From NCBI RefSeq assembly GCF_001112925.1, contig NZ_CPYD01000009.1:1-64000 (forward strand): 64,000 nucleotides of DNA. The letters run 5' to 3'. The notes beneath the pieces were generated by a model that was given only the letters and a program-made list of their open reading frames with translations, had not been told where the DNA came from and did no database searches. This document shows positions 41,665 to 50,431 of the stretch, piece by piece. Every line of letters begins with the position of its first letter. Position 1 is the first letter of the stretch. Source of the stretch: Yersinia nurmii. GTDB taxonomy: Bacteria; Pseudomonadota; Gammaproteobacteria; Enterobacterales; Enterobacteriaceae. Both the position numbers and the translations under genes were made by a program.

Positions 41665-42231
41665 ATGGCGACTTATTCTAGCAACGATTTCCGTCCCGGT
41701 CTTAAAATCATGTTCGAAGGCGAACCTTACGCCGTTGAATCAAGTGAGTTCGTGAAGCCAGGTAAAGGCCAGGCTTTTGCGCGCGTGAAAATGCGTCGCC
41801 TTCTGACTGGCAAACAGTTGGAAAAAACCTTTAAATCTACCGACTCTCTGGAAGGCGCAGACGTCATGGATATGAACCTGACTTACCTGTACAACGACGG
41901 TGAGTTCTGGCATTTCATGAACAACGAAACTTTCGAACAGCTGGCAGCAGATGCTAAAGCCGTAGGCGAAAACGCCAAATGGTTAATCGATCAGGCTGAA
42001 TGTATCGTTACCCTGTGGAACGGTCAGCCTATCGTTGTGACTCCACCAAACTTCGTAGAGCTGGAAATCACTGATACCGATCCAGGCCTGAAAGGTGACA
42101 CTGCTGGTACCGGCGGCAAGCCTGCAACCCTGAGCACCGGCGCAGTGGTTAAAGTGCCATTGTTCGTACAGGTTGGCGAAGTCATCAAAGTTGACACCCG
42201 CTCTGGCGAATATGTTTCTCGCGTCAAGTAA
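41665..42231 (+). CDS. efp: elongation factor P
   Basis: EF-P rescues ribosomes stalled at polyproline stretches. The 188-residue protein has the three beta-barrel domains. The modified lysine is K34 in VKPGKGQA. The ATG at 41665 follows GAGGG; an upstream in-frame start at 41593 would overlap epmB. Divergent from epmB; ends at a strong terminator. Confidence 0.98.
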   Translation: MATYSSNDFRPGLKIMFEGEPYAVESSEFVKPGKGQAFARVKMRRLLTGKQLEKTFKSTDSLEGADVMDMNLTYLYNDGEFWHFMNNETFEQLAADAKAVGENAKWLIDQAECIVTLWNGQPIVVTPPNFVELEITDTDPGLKGDTAGTGGKPATLSTGAVVKVPLFVQVGEVIKVDTRSGEYVSRVK

Positions 42232-42306
42232 TTGTCGTAGAAGCATTTAAGATATGTGCCATTGATTAACTGTTTTGAATGTATCAGGCAGTTAATTGAT
42301 ATTACG

Positions 42307-42350
42307 CCCCAATAATTGGCTAGTATGCCCAAATATTGGGGTGTTTTTAT
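42307..42350 (+). terminator. efp terminator
   Basis: CCCCAATA and TATTGGGG arms are followed by TGTTTTTATTT. Confidence 0.82.
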
Positions 42351-42694
42351 TTGAGCAGATTTTATTTGTACTTTAAATATTTTGTGCTGATCAAGTCACA
42401 ACGATGTTATTAAGTTACCCTATGAATTATAAAAAGAAATTGATACTTTATTTTAACTATTCTGGTTAATAACTTTTATCTTACCTTAGTGGTGAATAAT
42501 AATATTAAAATTAATATCAGGGTATTATCCCTATTATTAGAGGCTGAGCCTGAATCTACGTTGAATGAATTTGTTGTTTATATCGCAAGCAAAATATGCA
42601 ACATAGCCAGATTCTGGCTGAGTGGGTAGATTTGTCTATTTTAGACTAACCTTAATAGGATTGTGCTATTTCTCATCCTATAAGGATTTTTACT
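42351..42694. other. intergenic region efp-entericidin
   Basis: AT-rich region with no recognisable gene. A second entericidin (ecnA), present in E. coli, was looked for and not found. Confidence 0.45.
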
Positions 42695-42826
42695 ATGCTT
42701 AAAAAAAGCCTCGCAGTTATCTTCTCTCTTTTGGTTATTTCCTTCCTAAGCGCCTGCAACACCACCCAAGGTATTGGTAAAGACGTGCAAAAAGCAGGTA
42801 GTGCTATTGAGCGCAGCGCGGAATAA
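42695..42826 (+). CDS. ecnB: entericidin-family small lipoprotein (EcnB-like)
   Basis: This 43-residue protein starts MLKKSLAVIFSLLVIS and has a lipobox ending in LSAC (cysteine 21), followed by the entericidin core NTTQGIGKDVQKAGSAIERSA. Entericidin B is a small membrane lipoprotein associated with stationary phase and envelope stress in E. coli. AAGGAT lies about nine bases upstream. It stands alone, without the antidote gene ecnA seen in E. coli, and is followed by a strong terminator. Confidence 0.93.
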   Translation: MLKKSLAVIFSLLVISFLSACNTTQGIGKDVQKAGSAIERSAE

Positions 42827-42853
42827 ACCAACGTGTGTCCTAATACGTCAAGG

Positions 42854-42891
42854 CCGGCGGTAACGAGCCACGTTACTGCCGGGTGTTTTAT
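42854..42891 (+). terminator. entericidin terminator
   Basis: CCGGCGGTAACG and CGTTACTGCCGG form a twelve-base stem with loop AGCCA, then GTGTTTTA. The tail touches the stop codon of the convergent luxR-type gene, so it probably serves both. Confidence 0.85.
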
Positions 42892-43491
42892 TTAGACTCC
42901 CTGATTGTTGGCTAAATCCAGATAAAGTGAAAGACGATTACTTGCCCCCAGTTTGAGGCGAATATTGCGTTTGTGCGTGTACACCGTTTTAACGTGGATA
43001 TTTAGCATCTTGGCTATTTGCTTGTTAGGCAGGCCTTCCTGCCAGTAATGTAAAATGGATTCTTCCCTATGGCTAAATAACACTGGGGCAGACTGCAACG
43101 GCGGCTCTGAATAGTTCCCCATGGGGTTGCATAAGGCCGCATCAAGCAGCTTTTCCAACTGGGTTATTTCCTGTTGCTTAGTAATCACTTTCCAGGCGCC
43201 GCGATCCAATAGGTATTTACTAATACGTGGGGAAGGAGAGTTTAGATAAACCAATAATTTACTGTATGAGCAGGCGCGTAATAGCGATTCCAGAATCTTG
43301 GGGTTATGCATCTCGAGAAAGTAAGGGTAGAGATCGGCAATAACCAGTTGGGGTCGCCACAGTTTAATTTGCGCATCAGCGACCACCAGATTATTCGTTT
43401 GCGCCAAGGCTACCTGTGCCCGCGAGTTAATTAGCCACTCCACCCCAACGCGGCTAAAGCGGCATGGGTCAATCAATACGACTTTCTTCAT
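42892..43491 (-). CDS. LuxR/NarL-type response-regulator-like protein
   Basis: The 199-residue protein has a receiver-like N-terminal half (IDPCRFSRVGVEWL; the possible phospho-acceptor aspartate in LVIADLYPYF) and a C-terminal LuxR helix-turn-helix (FSHREESILHYWQEGL then LNIHVKTVYTHKRNIRLKLG). Receiver conservation is weak, so phosphorylation is uncertain. The position directly after a fimbrial operon on the same strand suggests a fimbrial regulator comparable to FimZ/FimW or YjjQ/BglJ-type proteins. It starts about 54 bases after the adhesin stop and may be cotranscribed. Confidence 0.88.
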   Translation of the reverse strand: MKKVVLIDPCRFSRVGVEWLINSRAQVALAQTNNLVVADAQIKLWRPQLVIADLYPYFLEMHNPKILESLLRACSYSKLLVYLNSPSPRISKYLLDRGAWKVITKQQEITQLEKLLDAALCNPMGNYSEPPLQSAPVLFSHREESILHYWQEGLPNKQIAKMLNIHVKTVYTHKRNIRLKLGASNRLSLYLDLANNQGV

Positions 43492-43545
43492 TTCAATCCC
43501 CTACAAATCCATATGAAGGACGTTCAACCGCATCTGTCCCGAAGT

Positions 43546-44538
43546 TTAGAGATAGAGAATTTCCACCGTCGCAGTGGCAGAAAATGGCCCGACTTTAATT
43601 TCGCCGAGAGGGACCAGCTCAGCGCTGAGTAACACTTCGTGCTGTGTATCTAACGCGGTGAAATCTGCTAAAAAGAACGGTTTAGCCAATGGAATCTGAT
43701 TATTGGTTGCCAGATCGGTTAGTTTGATACCAAAGCCACTGTCTGCGCTGGGTAGCAGATAGTCGCCATAAGCATTGGGAGTCGTGATATAGCCGTTAAT
43801 TTTAATCGGTGTTTTACAGCCGCTTTTATCCAGAACCAGTGAAAAAAACTGTTTCGGTACCGCCGGTGAAAAACCGGTAGGCGTCTTCTGCACGGTGCCG
43901 AAATCGACGACACCGGGGGACGGTGTAATGGTGACATCCACGGTACAGTCGGTTGCGGTAATGAGATTTAAGTCGGTAATAACATAGGTAAAATTGGCGC
44001 GAGCGTTATTTAGCCCGTATTTGCCGTCCAGTTGGTACAGGGTATAGGTGCTATCCGGCGTTGGTGAGAACGGGTCCAGCCCACGTTTGCGGATAATCGG
44101 CTGAAAGGTGACGGCAAAGGTGACATCAGGACACTGTGCTAGCGGAATTCCCGCTTTACAGGCTGGTATCACGCTACCGGTATTAATTCCCGCACCATCG
44201 CCGCCGCCCTGCGGCCACTGGTCAATGCCGTTAAAACGCATGCCGAATTCAATTCCCCAGTTCAATGGGTTGGTGTTTCTGGGATTGACGTAGAAGTAAA
44301 CGTTCTCCATTTCGCGAATATTGTTATCGCGATAACAGCGAGCGGAAATACTCCGTGTGGGGCCACGCCAAATCACGCTGTAATCGGGGAGAGTGGTGGG
44401 TACTTTGACCGTTGAGCCGATACTTTCGGTCAGAGTTAAACCGCTGCCATCGGTGCGAACGCAGGCCAGGGCCCAAACGGTGGGTGACAGAAAGGCCAAA
44501 GCCATACCTAGGCAAAGAAGAGAGGCTAAACGTCGCAT
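43546..44538 (-). CDS. fimbrial tip adhesin/minor subunit
   Basis: The 330-residue secreted protein has a signal peptide ending near VWALA, an N-terminal domain of about 180 residues rich in aromatic and asparagine residues with paired cysteines (ACVRT, ARCYR, ACKAG, QCPDV), and a C-terminal pilin-like domain (CTVDVTITPSPGVVDFG, ending in ATVEILYL, the beta-strand pattern recognised by the chaperone). This two-domain layout is that of tip adhesins. The ligand is unknown. Its start overlaps the chaperone stop (TAATG). Confidence 0.85.
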   Translation of the reverse strand: MRRLASLLCLGMALAFLSPTVWALACVRTDGSGLTLTESIGSTVKVPTTLPDYSVIWRGPTRSISARCYRDNNIREMENVYFYVNPRNTNPLNWGIEFGMRFNGIDQWPQGGGDGAGINTGSVIPACKAGIPLAQCPDVTFAVTFQPIIRKRGLDPFSPTPDSTYTLYQLDGKYGLNNARANFTYVITDLNLITATDCTVDVTITPSPGVVDFGTVQKTPTGFSPAVPKQFFSLVLDKSGCKTPIKINGYITTPNAYGDYLLPSADSGFGIKLTDLATNNQIPLAKPFFLADFTALDTQHEVLLSAELVPLGEIKVGPFSATATVEILYL

Positions 44539-45272
44539 TATGACCTCTGCTTATCGTTACTGGTGCATTGAGAAGCTAAGCAATCGTAGGCGGTATCCTG
44601 CTGGCCACCATAATCATTCATATGAGATATATAAATTCGGCCGTTAACAGGACGGTTGGTGGGTACAACGATGCTTTCTCCTGGCGATAACATTTTTGGT
44701 TCAAATACCAGCGGGGACTTTCCGGCTCCTATGGCGATGGCCACTAAGGTGACATGCAGCGGCGTCGTATTTTTAATGGTGAGCTGTTTACCTTGGGTGG
44801 TGATGGCCAGTTTGGCGGCATTATTTTCCCCGCGCGGAGGAATAATGGCGGTAGGCCGGTAAAATAATTTGATTTTAGAATGCAGGGCAATTTGCAATGC
44901 GTTCGGTTTATCTGTTTTCGGCGGGATTTCGCGAATATTTAAATAAAAAACTGACTCTCGATCTTTAGGGATCGTGTTATCCGGTAGGAGGGTGACGCGA
45001 ACGACGTTGCGATCGCCTGGCTCCACTCGTTGTAACGGAGGTAATGCTAGAAAAGGCGAAGCGATCTTTTTCCCTTCGCTATCTTCGATCCAAGACTGCG
45101 CCACATAAGGCAAGGTGCTCTTATTGGTCAACGTGATGCTAATAGACTGCGCGCCTTCCTGATAAATGATCCGTGTGCGATCCAATACCAGAGCCGCCTG
45201 AGCAGAGCTTAGTCCAACGCAGAAAAGCAGCGTCAGTATGGTGATGAAATAGCGATGTAATGTTCTCTTCAT
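44538..45272 (-). CDS. periplasmic fimbrial chaperone (PapD family)
   Basis: The chaperone of 244 residues stabilises pilins by donor-strand complementation. It has a signal peptide ending near SSAQA, the conserved beta-strand motif RTRIIYQEGAQSISITLTN, the RVEPGD turn, and DRESVFYLNIREIPP with the pilin-anchoring residues. The ATG at 45272 has AGGA seven bases upstream; a TTG at 45278 is less likely. It lies between usher and adhesin in one operon. Confidence 0.94.
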   Translation of the reverse strand: MKRTLHRYFITILTLLFCVGLSSAQAALVLDRTRIIYQEGAQSISITLTNKSTLPYVAQSWIEDSEGKKIASPFLALPPLQRVEPGDRNVVRVTLLPDNTIPKDRESVFYLNIREIPPKTDKPNALQIALHSKIKLFYRPTAIIPPRGENNAAKLAITTQGKQLTIKNTTPLHVTLVAIAIGAGKSPLVFEPKMLSPGESIVVPTNRPVNGRIYISHMNDYGGQQDTAYDCLASQCTSNDKQRS

Positions 45273-45306
45273 ATTCAATTCCTAAGCGTCATTTTTAACA
45301 AAAGGG

Positions 45307-47724
45307 TTAGCGGCAACTTATGGGTTGAGGCGTCGTAACGGTGTCAGGCAATACCTGCGGCAGGACGAGGGTGCAGCTTTTATCCGACCAGCGAACTTTA
45401 AGCTGACTCTCTGGTTTCACGCCGATCAGGTAGGTCAAGCCGTCTTCGCCGACAATGGCGTTAGCTTTACCGGTTTGGGTATTGGTGACTTCGGCCCCGA
45501 ACGGCACGGAAACACCCCGGTAATCCTTTAGTAATACCAACAGCTTGCTGCCCTGATTCATTTCAAACGGCAGATAGCCGATGGCACCTTCAGTCAGTAC
45601 TAGGCTGCGGATCGGCGCATGGGCTTCGGCATTCGCGGGGAGGTTATTCATATCCACTCGCGCCTCGAAATTTTCATAGGGAGGAGCGCCATCGATAATG
45701 GAATAACCGAATGAATTAGTGTGGTTTTTACCGTTATTAAAGGTCACATCTGAAACACCGTGGGTATCAACCAATAAGCGTGTATTGCCGGAACTACCAG
45801 AGGAATGTAGCGCGGAGCCGTGCAAAGTACTGACCATAGAACCGCTGAGATTAGCGCTAGCGGAATGATAGCTGTCAGATACATAACTGCCGCTTAATCC
45901 CAGCTGATAAGCATCTGATTTATGCTGATAGAAACCGCTGACCAGCGCGTTATTTTGCTGGCCGCCGGTAGTTAGCTGGTAATAATCGTCCTTACCTCGG
46001 TTTTGTCGTAGAGACACGGTTTGGTCAAAGCGACCACGGCCAGTTTGCTGGTTATAGCTCACGCGGGTCTGCCCTTCGAGAGGTATGCTGATCCCCAAAT
46101 AACTCACCAGATCGTTACGATCCTGATCTTTGTTATAAGACAGGGAAATATTGAGAGAGACATTTTTGAATTGCTCAATGTCAAATAGCGTGCTGGCAGA
46201 AAGATCGAAACGTTCGCTGGATTTAGCGTTCCAGTACGCATCGTGGGTATAAGAAAGATAGGTAGAAAATCCATCGAACTGTTTAGCCGTAACGAGCGAG
46301 TAGCGTTGTTTATTATCTCGCTGTAATACCCCGTTGCTGGCATGGGTAAATTCGCTGAGGGAAATGAATTTCTTATCGGAAAAACGATAGCCAAAGAAGC
46401 GGATATCGGCATCGAGGCTGTCGAAACGTTTGGCATAGTTAAAACGATAGGAATGACCAAGATATTGTTGATCTTCCAAAGTCGCGCGAGCTTGGGTCAC
46501 ATCGAGCGAAACTGCGCCGAATTGATATAAATCTTTACCCAGACCAACGGCGGCAGAATGGTAATCGTTAGCCAGAATGGTGCCACCGTAGGCAGACCAG
46601 GTGCTGCTGAGGCCATAGGAGATTTCACCCATGGTAAAAAATGGGTTTTGTACGTGATTGCCGCCGTTGGTCGGTTTACCCATCGCGGTGTTATAGCGAA
46701 TTTGCCCCTCTCGCGTTAGAAAGGGAACTGAAGCGGTGTTCACGGTAAATTGGCTGGTGGAACCGTCTTCTTCTTCAACGCTGACCTGTAGCTCGCCTTG
46801 TACGGCGCTGCTCAAATCCTGAATATTGAACGGACCGGGCGGCACGGTGGTTAAATAAATGGTTCTACCCTGTTGGCTGACGGTTACCTTGGCATTCGTT
46901 TTAGCGATACCGGTGATCCGCGGCGCGTAGCCGCGCAGGCTGGGTGGCAGCATACGCTCGTCGCTGGCGAGCTTGATGCCGCTGTAACTGAGCGTGTCGA
47001 AAATATCCGAGGTTAAATAGGTTTGCCCCAAAGTGAGCTGCGATTTTATTGAGGGCAACGGACGAAAGGCATGGATGTTATTAAAATCTAAAGATTGATT
47101 GCCTTCGTTATTACTGTAATTAGCAAACTGATAGTCGCCGCGAAAGCGCCATGCACCTAAATTAGCCCCAGTGGTGCCAAATGCAGAAAGGGAATTAACT
47201 CTATCCTCATGTTTATTCTGGCGTGTATTTCCGATGATGCGGTAATCCATCATCAGGCCGGCAATACCGTTATCCCATTGTTCTGGTGGAGTATAATTTT
47301 TGTCATAATATTCCAATAGGGATTGCGGCACGGTAATTTTCAACTGGCCGTTATTCTTATAATAACGTGCGGTAATACCGGGTAAATCAGCAGGCATTAA
47401 GCATGAGTGTTCAGGCAGAGATGAGATATATTCTTGTTTCAAACCAAAAGTGTTAATCAGACTGCGTGGCAAACAAGGTTGTGTTTGCGGATGTGTCGTA
47501 TTTTCGACAAAGTTAATTTCTTGTTGTTTGTAGTAGTTATTATTTACAACTATATCGACGAGATAATTTCCCGGAGCCAATCGATCGGGCGCAGAGAATT
47601 GTGAAAGGTCAGCCTGACCTTGTTCACCAATTTTTAAAAATTCAGTATTAAACTCTACGCCAACAGCCTCGAAGGCAAAAAAAGGTACGCAGAGTACCCA
47701 CTTATAAAAGCTATAAGTTTTCAC
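45307..47724 (-). CDS. outer-membrane fimbrial usher
   Basis: The 805-residue usher (FimD/PapC family) assembles and secretes the fimbria. It contains the N-terminal chaperone-binding domain (VEFNTEFLKIGEQGQADLSQF), a beta-barrel with a plug domain (ITGIAKTNAKVTVSQQGRTIY) and a C-terminal domain with the usual cysteine pair (CTLVLP and the terminal PISCR). The start is a GTG. At 805 residues it is slightly short for the family. Gene order pilin-usher-chaperone-adhesin differs from the fim order, where the chaperone precedes the usher. Confidence 0.95.
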   Translation of the reverse strand: MKTYSFYKWVLCVPFFAFEAVGVEFNTEFLKIGEQGQADLSQFSAPDRLAPGNYLVDIVVNNNYYKQQEINFVENTTHPQTQPCLPRSLINTFGLKQEYISSLPEHSCLMPADLPGITARYYKNNGQLKITVPQSLLEYYDKNYTPPEQWDNGIAGLMMDYRIIGNTRQNKHEDRVNSLSAFGTTGANLGAWRFRGDYQFANYSNNEGNQSLDFNNIHAFRPLPSIKSQLTLGQTYLTSDIFDTLSYSGIKLASDERMLPPSLRGYAPRITGIAKTNAKVTVSQQGRTIYLTTVPPGPFNIQDLSSAVQGELQVSVEEEDGSTSQFTVNTASVPFLTREGQIRYNTAMGKPTNGGNHVQNPFFTMGEISYGLSSTWSAYGGTILANDYHSAAVGLGKDLYQFGAVSLDVTQARATLEDQQYLGHSYRFNYAKRFDSLDADIRFFGYRFSDKKFISLSEFTHASNGVLQRDNKQRYSLVTAKQFDGFSTYLSYTHDAYWNAKSSERFDLSASTLFDIEQFKNVSLNISLSYNKDQDRNDLVSYLGISIPLEGQTRVSYNQQTGRGRFDQTVSLRQNRGKDDYYQLTTGGQQNNALVSGFYQHKSDAYQLGLSGSYVSDSYHSASANLSGSMVSTLHGSALHSSGSSGNTRLLVDTHGVSDVTFNNGKNHTNSFGYSIIDGAPPYENFEARVDMNNLPANAEAHAPIRSLVLTEGAIGYLPFEMNQGSKLLVLLKDYRGVSVPFGAEVTNTQTGKANAIVGEDGLTYLIGVKPESQLKVRWSDKSCTLVLPQVLPDTVTTPQPISCR

Positions 47725-47788
47725 AATTCTTGCCCTGTATGTTTAGGGGGAATATATTCCCCCTTAATATTAAAGCCGTTGAGTCTTA

Positions 47789-48313
47789 TTAGAGATAATT
47801 AACGGTAAATTGCGCTGTAGAATCTGCGTCACCTGCGGTTACGCCAGCATCAGTGGCTTCATACATGGCCGAAAATTGCAGTCGGTTATCCCCGTTGCTC
47901 AACATAATAGGTTTAGTGGCGGTACCTAATGCCAGATATTCATTATTGCCGGCCTGTAGACGGATACCCACGTGAGTTGCTGCGCCGGTAACGCCTAACA
48001 GTTCGCTATTTTCTGAGTGGCCGGCACCGGTAAAGGTTACGGTGGCATTTTTAGACGTAGTGGTATCGCAGTCGGTCAGTACGATATCGAACTTAGCAGC
48101 AGTCGAGCGGTCACCTTTTGCCGTAAATAAATGGGAAGGAACCTGACCTAAATTAACGGTTTGATCTAAAGAATTAGAGTCAATACCGCAGGCGCCGGTG
48201 ACGATTTCGCCTTCAAAACGAATGGTTCCAGGGGAACCGGCAGCAGGTGGTGCCGCATGAACAGCCGCAGAGAAAGATGCTGCAATAACAGCAGTTAATA
48301 ATAACTTTTTCAT
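47789..48313 (-). CDS. major fimbrial subunit
   Basis: The pilin of about 174 residues has a signal peptide ending in AVHA. The mature part starts with PPAAGSPGTIRFEGEIV and has the conserved cysteine pair (TGACGID and LTDCDT), ending in the FTVNYL strand that docks with chaperone and usher. AAGGAT precedes the ATG at 48313. It is the first gene of the operon; the promoter must lie in the AT-rich gap before gdx. Confidence 0.94.
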   Translation of the reverse strand: MKKLLLTAVIAASFSAAVHAAPPAAGSPGTIRFEGEIVTGACGIDSNSLDQTVNLGQVPSHLFTAKGDRSTAAKFDIVLTDCDTTTSKNATVTFTGAGHSENSELLGVTGAATHVGIRLQAGNNEYLALGTATKPIMLSNGDNRLQFSAMYEATDAGVTAGDADSTAQFTVNYL

Positions 48314-48689
48314 TATCAAATCCTTGAGATAAAAATGATGTTGTTAAATTCCACATATTACTGGCGTGGGGAATAAGCAGGCGAAGCCCTGATTTGTTAA
48401 ATCATGAATTTAATTACCTAGCTTAATTCTCGGCTTAATATACTGCAAATTTTGTTTTTTACATTATATTCGATCGATGATTGTGCTAATTTAGGATAAT
48501 TATTTGTCTCTAAAGTAAATATTGAAATATAAGATCGAATTTTGCAAAAAAAATAGCTGTGAACTAGTGTTAAATAATGAATTTAATGGAATTTTCTTTG
48601 GCGTGTTTTTGTAAAATCAATAAATAAATTGTGATTAAGATAATGGAAATGAAATATAACCATGCTAGGACTATTCTTAATTAGGTGTT

Positions 48690-48703
48690 TAAGGTTATTC
48701 CTA
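48690..48703. promoter_or_regulatory. RcsB/NarL-like box 1
   Basis: TAAGGTTATTCCTA agrees at 12 of 14 positions with the RcsAB box TAAGAATATTCCTA and is itself an imperfect dyad. Confidence 0.45.
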
Positions 48704-48801
48704 GTGGTGATTATATGTACTTCAATAGCTGATTAATAATTTTAGATATTTAATTTTTGTTTTTTTATTCTTTTAATGGTTTTATTAAATTTTAACGGGT
48801 G

Positions 48802-48813
48802 AAGGTCATTCCT
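48802..48813. promoter_or_regulatory. RcsB/NarL-like box 2
   Basis: AAGGTCATTCCT, same orientation as boxes 1 and 3, one base different. Confidence 0.4.
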
Positions 48814-48854
48814 GTTATATCGTTCTATCGCATTCCTTAGCTTTTCTTCGGCGT

Positions 48855-48866
48855 AAGGTTATTCCT
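48855..48866. promoter_or_regulatory. RcsB/NarL-like box 3
   Basis: AAGGTTATTCCT, identical in its core to box 1 and in the same orientation. Confidence 0.4.
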
Positions 48867-48923
48867 GCTAACTTATTGATGACCGTTAGGCGTCGTGCTA
48901 ATTTAAACACGGTTTTATTTGCA

Positions 48924-48979
48924 GTCCGGGACGACCCGGCAAAACCGCTGCTATCTGGGGACGACCCCTCCCATTAGGA
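48924..48979 (+). promoter_or_regulatory. guanidine-II (mini-ykkC) riboswitch
   Basis: Two small hairpins, CCGGG-ACGA-CCCGG (48926-48939) and GGGG-ACGA-CCCC (48957-48968), each present the conserved ACGR loop and are joined by a short linker. The second lies just before the AGGAT ribosome-binding site of gdx. This is the exact architecture of guanidine-II riboswitches, which expose the ribosome-binding site when two guanidinium ions bind. Confidence 0.95.
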
Positions 48980-48987
48980 TGATTACT

Positions 48988-49302
48988 ATGGCTTGGGTTA
49001 TTCTGGTTATTGCCGGATTATTAGAGATTATTTGGGCTGTTGGCTTAAAATATACTCAGGGTTTTACTCGTTTGGCGCCCAGTATTATTACGCTGGCGGC
49101 GATGGTTGTGAGCGTGGTGCTATTGGCTCATGCAATGAAAAGCCTGCCTGCGGGAACCGCTTATGCGGTTTGGACTGGAATTGGCGCGGTGGGTACGGCC
49201 ATTTTAGGTATTGTGCTGCTCGGTGAGTCCGCTAGCGCGGCACGTTTGCTTAGCTTAGGCATGATTGTCGCTGGTATTGTCGGTTTGAAATTAGCGAGCT
49301 AA
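48988..49302 (+). CDS. gdx: guanidinium exporter Gdx (SugE)
   Basis: The 104-residue small multidrug resistance (SMR) family protein has four transmembrane helices and functions as a dual-topology dimer that exports guanidinium in exchange for protons. The central glutamate is in [14 protein letters not shown] (residue 13), and the AYAVWTGIG and GESAS motifs are those of the Gdx subtype. Expression should be induced by guanidine through the riboswitch directly upstream. Longer frames begin inside the riboswitch and are rejected. Confidence 0.96.
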   Translation: MAWVILVIAGLLEIIWAVGLKYTQGFTRLAPSIITLAAMVVSVVLLAHAMKSLPAGTAYAVWTGIGAVGTAILGIVLLGESASAARLLSLGMIVAGIVGLKLAS

Positions 49303-49337
49303 GCTAAACGTTAACGAATTGATAAATATCAGAATAG

Positions 49338-49364
49338 AAAAGGGTCGATCTTCGACCCTTTTTC
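49338..49364. terminator. bidirectional terminator between gdx and blc
   Basis: AAAAGGGTCGA and TCGACCCTTTTT pair around TCT, with A and T tracts on both sides; the two genes converge here. Confidence 0.88.
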
Positions 49365-49379
49365 AATCTCAGCTCTCGC

Positions 49380-49910
49380 TTATTCCTGCTTCACCCAGAT
49401 CAGTTTTTCCACTGGGAAACCATAGCCTTTGGCAGTTAACAGTAGTTTTTCACGTACTTCGGCGCTGAGGTTTGGCGTACGGGAGAGAATCCACAGATAA
49501 TCACGATTAGGCCCGCATACTAGCGCATAGCCATAGTTTTCATCTAACTCAAAAATGTTGTAGCCGCCATAAAATGGGCCGAAAAAGGAGACTTTTAGCG
49601 CCGCCCGATTGGGTTCCCCAATGAAATAACCTTTGCCTTCACTTTCCTGCCAACGCTGTTTTTGTGGGTTATAGCCGCGGTTAATCACTTTTATCCCGCC
49701 ATCACTGCGTAGCGAGTAATTCGCCGTCACCTGCTCTAAACCTCGCTCAAAGGAGTGATCCAGACGGGCAATCTCATACCAGGTGCCCAGATAGCGAGGT
49801 AACTGAAAGTTATCGACAACTTTGACATCTTTTGGCGGCGTTACACTGCACGCCACGGAGAGCAGGGCAGACATAAGTACTGATATTTTCGACCACAGTG
49901 GGATAGACAT
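49380..49910 (-). CDS. blc: outer-membrane lipocalin Blc
   Basis: The bacterial lipocalin of 176 residues is anchored in the outer membrane and binds lysophospholipids. It has a signal peptide with lipobox SVAC, the lipocalin motif YLGTWYEIARLDHSFERG and a C-terminal YLWILSRTP strand. The ATG at 49910 has AGGATG nine bases upstream; an in-frame start at 49958 lies ahead of the signal peptide and is rejected. In E. coli ampC lies next to it; here blc is directly followed by the frd operon. Confidence 0.94.
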   Translation of the reverse strand: MSIPLWSKISVLMSALLSVACSVTPPKDVKVVDNFQLPRYLGTWYEIARLDHSFERGLEQVTANYSLRSDGGIKVINRGYNPQKQRWQESEGKGYFIGEPNRAALKVSFFGPFYGGYNIFELDENYGYALVCGPNRDYLWILSRTPNLSAEVREKLLLTAKGYGFPVEKLIWVKQE

Positions 49911-50014
49911 AGTGAGGCATCCTGTTAGTGATAAGTTCTTATTGAAAATAACTCTCATTTATCAGTGATGCAAATCTATCAGTGATGCAAATATAGGAGG
50001 GCATGACAAGTGGA

Positions 50015-50052
50015 GCAAAAGGAAGACGGCCCGCGCGAGGCAGGCCGTTTTG
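50015..50052 (-). terminator. frdABCD terminator
   Basis: ACGGCC (50026-50031) pairs with GGCCGT (50043-50048); on the minus strand CTTCCTTTTG follows. In E. coli the frd terminator doubles as the ampC attenuator; ampC is absent here. Confidence 0.6.
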
Positions 50053-50059
50053 TGCAGAA

Positions 50060-50416
50060 TTACAGAGTGAGAACGCCAATAGCAGCAACTACGCTGAGGA
50101 TGGCAGCCAGACCATAGAAAACCCATTTTCCCGCTGGCACATGAATTTTCAGATCATGCATAGCGTGATGAATACGGTGCAGGCCACACCACAGCGGCAG
50201 AATAATCATCAGCAGCAGGAAGACGCGACCGATGAAGCTCTGGCTGAAAGCCAAAACCCGCTCGTAGCTTAAAGCGTCGCCTGGATATGCGCCGAGGGGG
50301 AGCAAAATAGCAACCAGCAGAATAATCGCCGGTGCAATAATGGCTCCCCACATGCCGCCAGCACCAAAAAGACCCCAGAAAATCGGTTCATCGGAGCGCT
50401 TAGGAACTTGATTCAT
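50060..50416 (-). CDS. frdD: fumarate reductase membrane subunit FrdD
   Basis: The 118-residue three-helix membrane anchor forms the quinol site with FrdC. It starts [21 protein letters not shown] as in E. coli. It is the last gene of frdABCD, 15 bases after frdC. Confidence 0.96.
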   Translation of the reverse strand: MNQVPKRSDEPIFWGLFGAGGMWGAIIAPAIILLVAILLPLGAYPGDALSYERVLAFSQSFIGRVFLLLMIILPLWCGLHRIHHAMHDLKIHVPAGKWVFYGLAAILSVVAAIGVLTL

Positions 50417-50431
50417 CTTATTTCCCTCGGG

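Larger units (their letters stand above)
48314..48923. other. AT-rich regulatory gap between the fimbrial operon and gdx
   Basis: No gene is seen. It holds three similar 12-base motifs AAGGTnATTCCT (listed separately) that probably bind a NarL/LuxR-type regulator. I looked for an invertible-element inverted repeat and found none by eye. Confidence 0.5.

Noticed and set aside
50003..50272. 89-codon plus-strand frame over the frdD 3' end
   Set aside because: Overlaps frdD and its terminator, no ribosome-binding site, no family resemblance.
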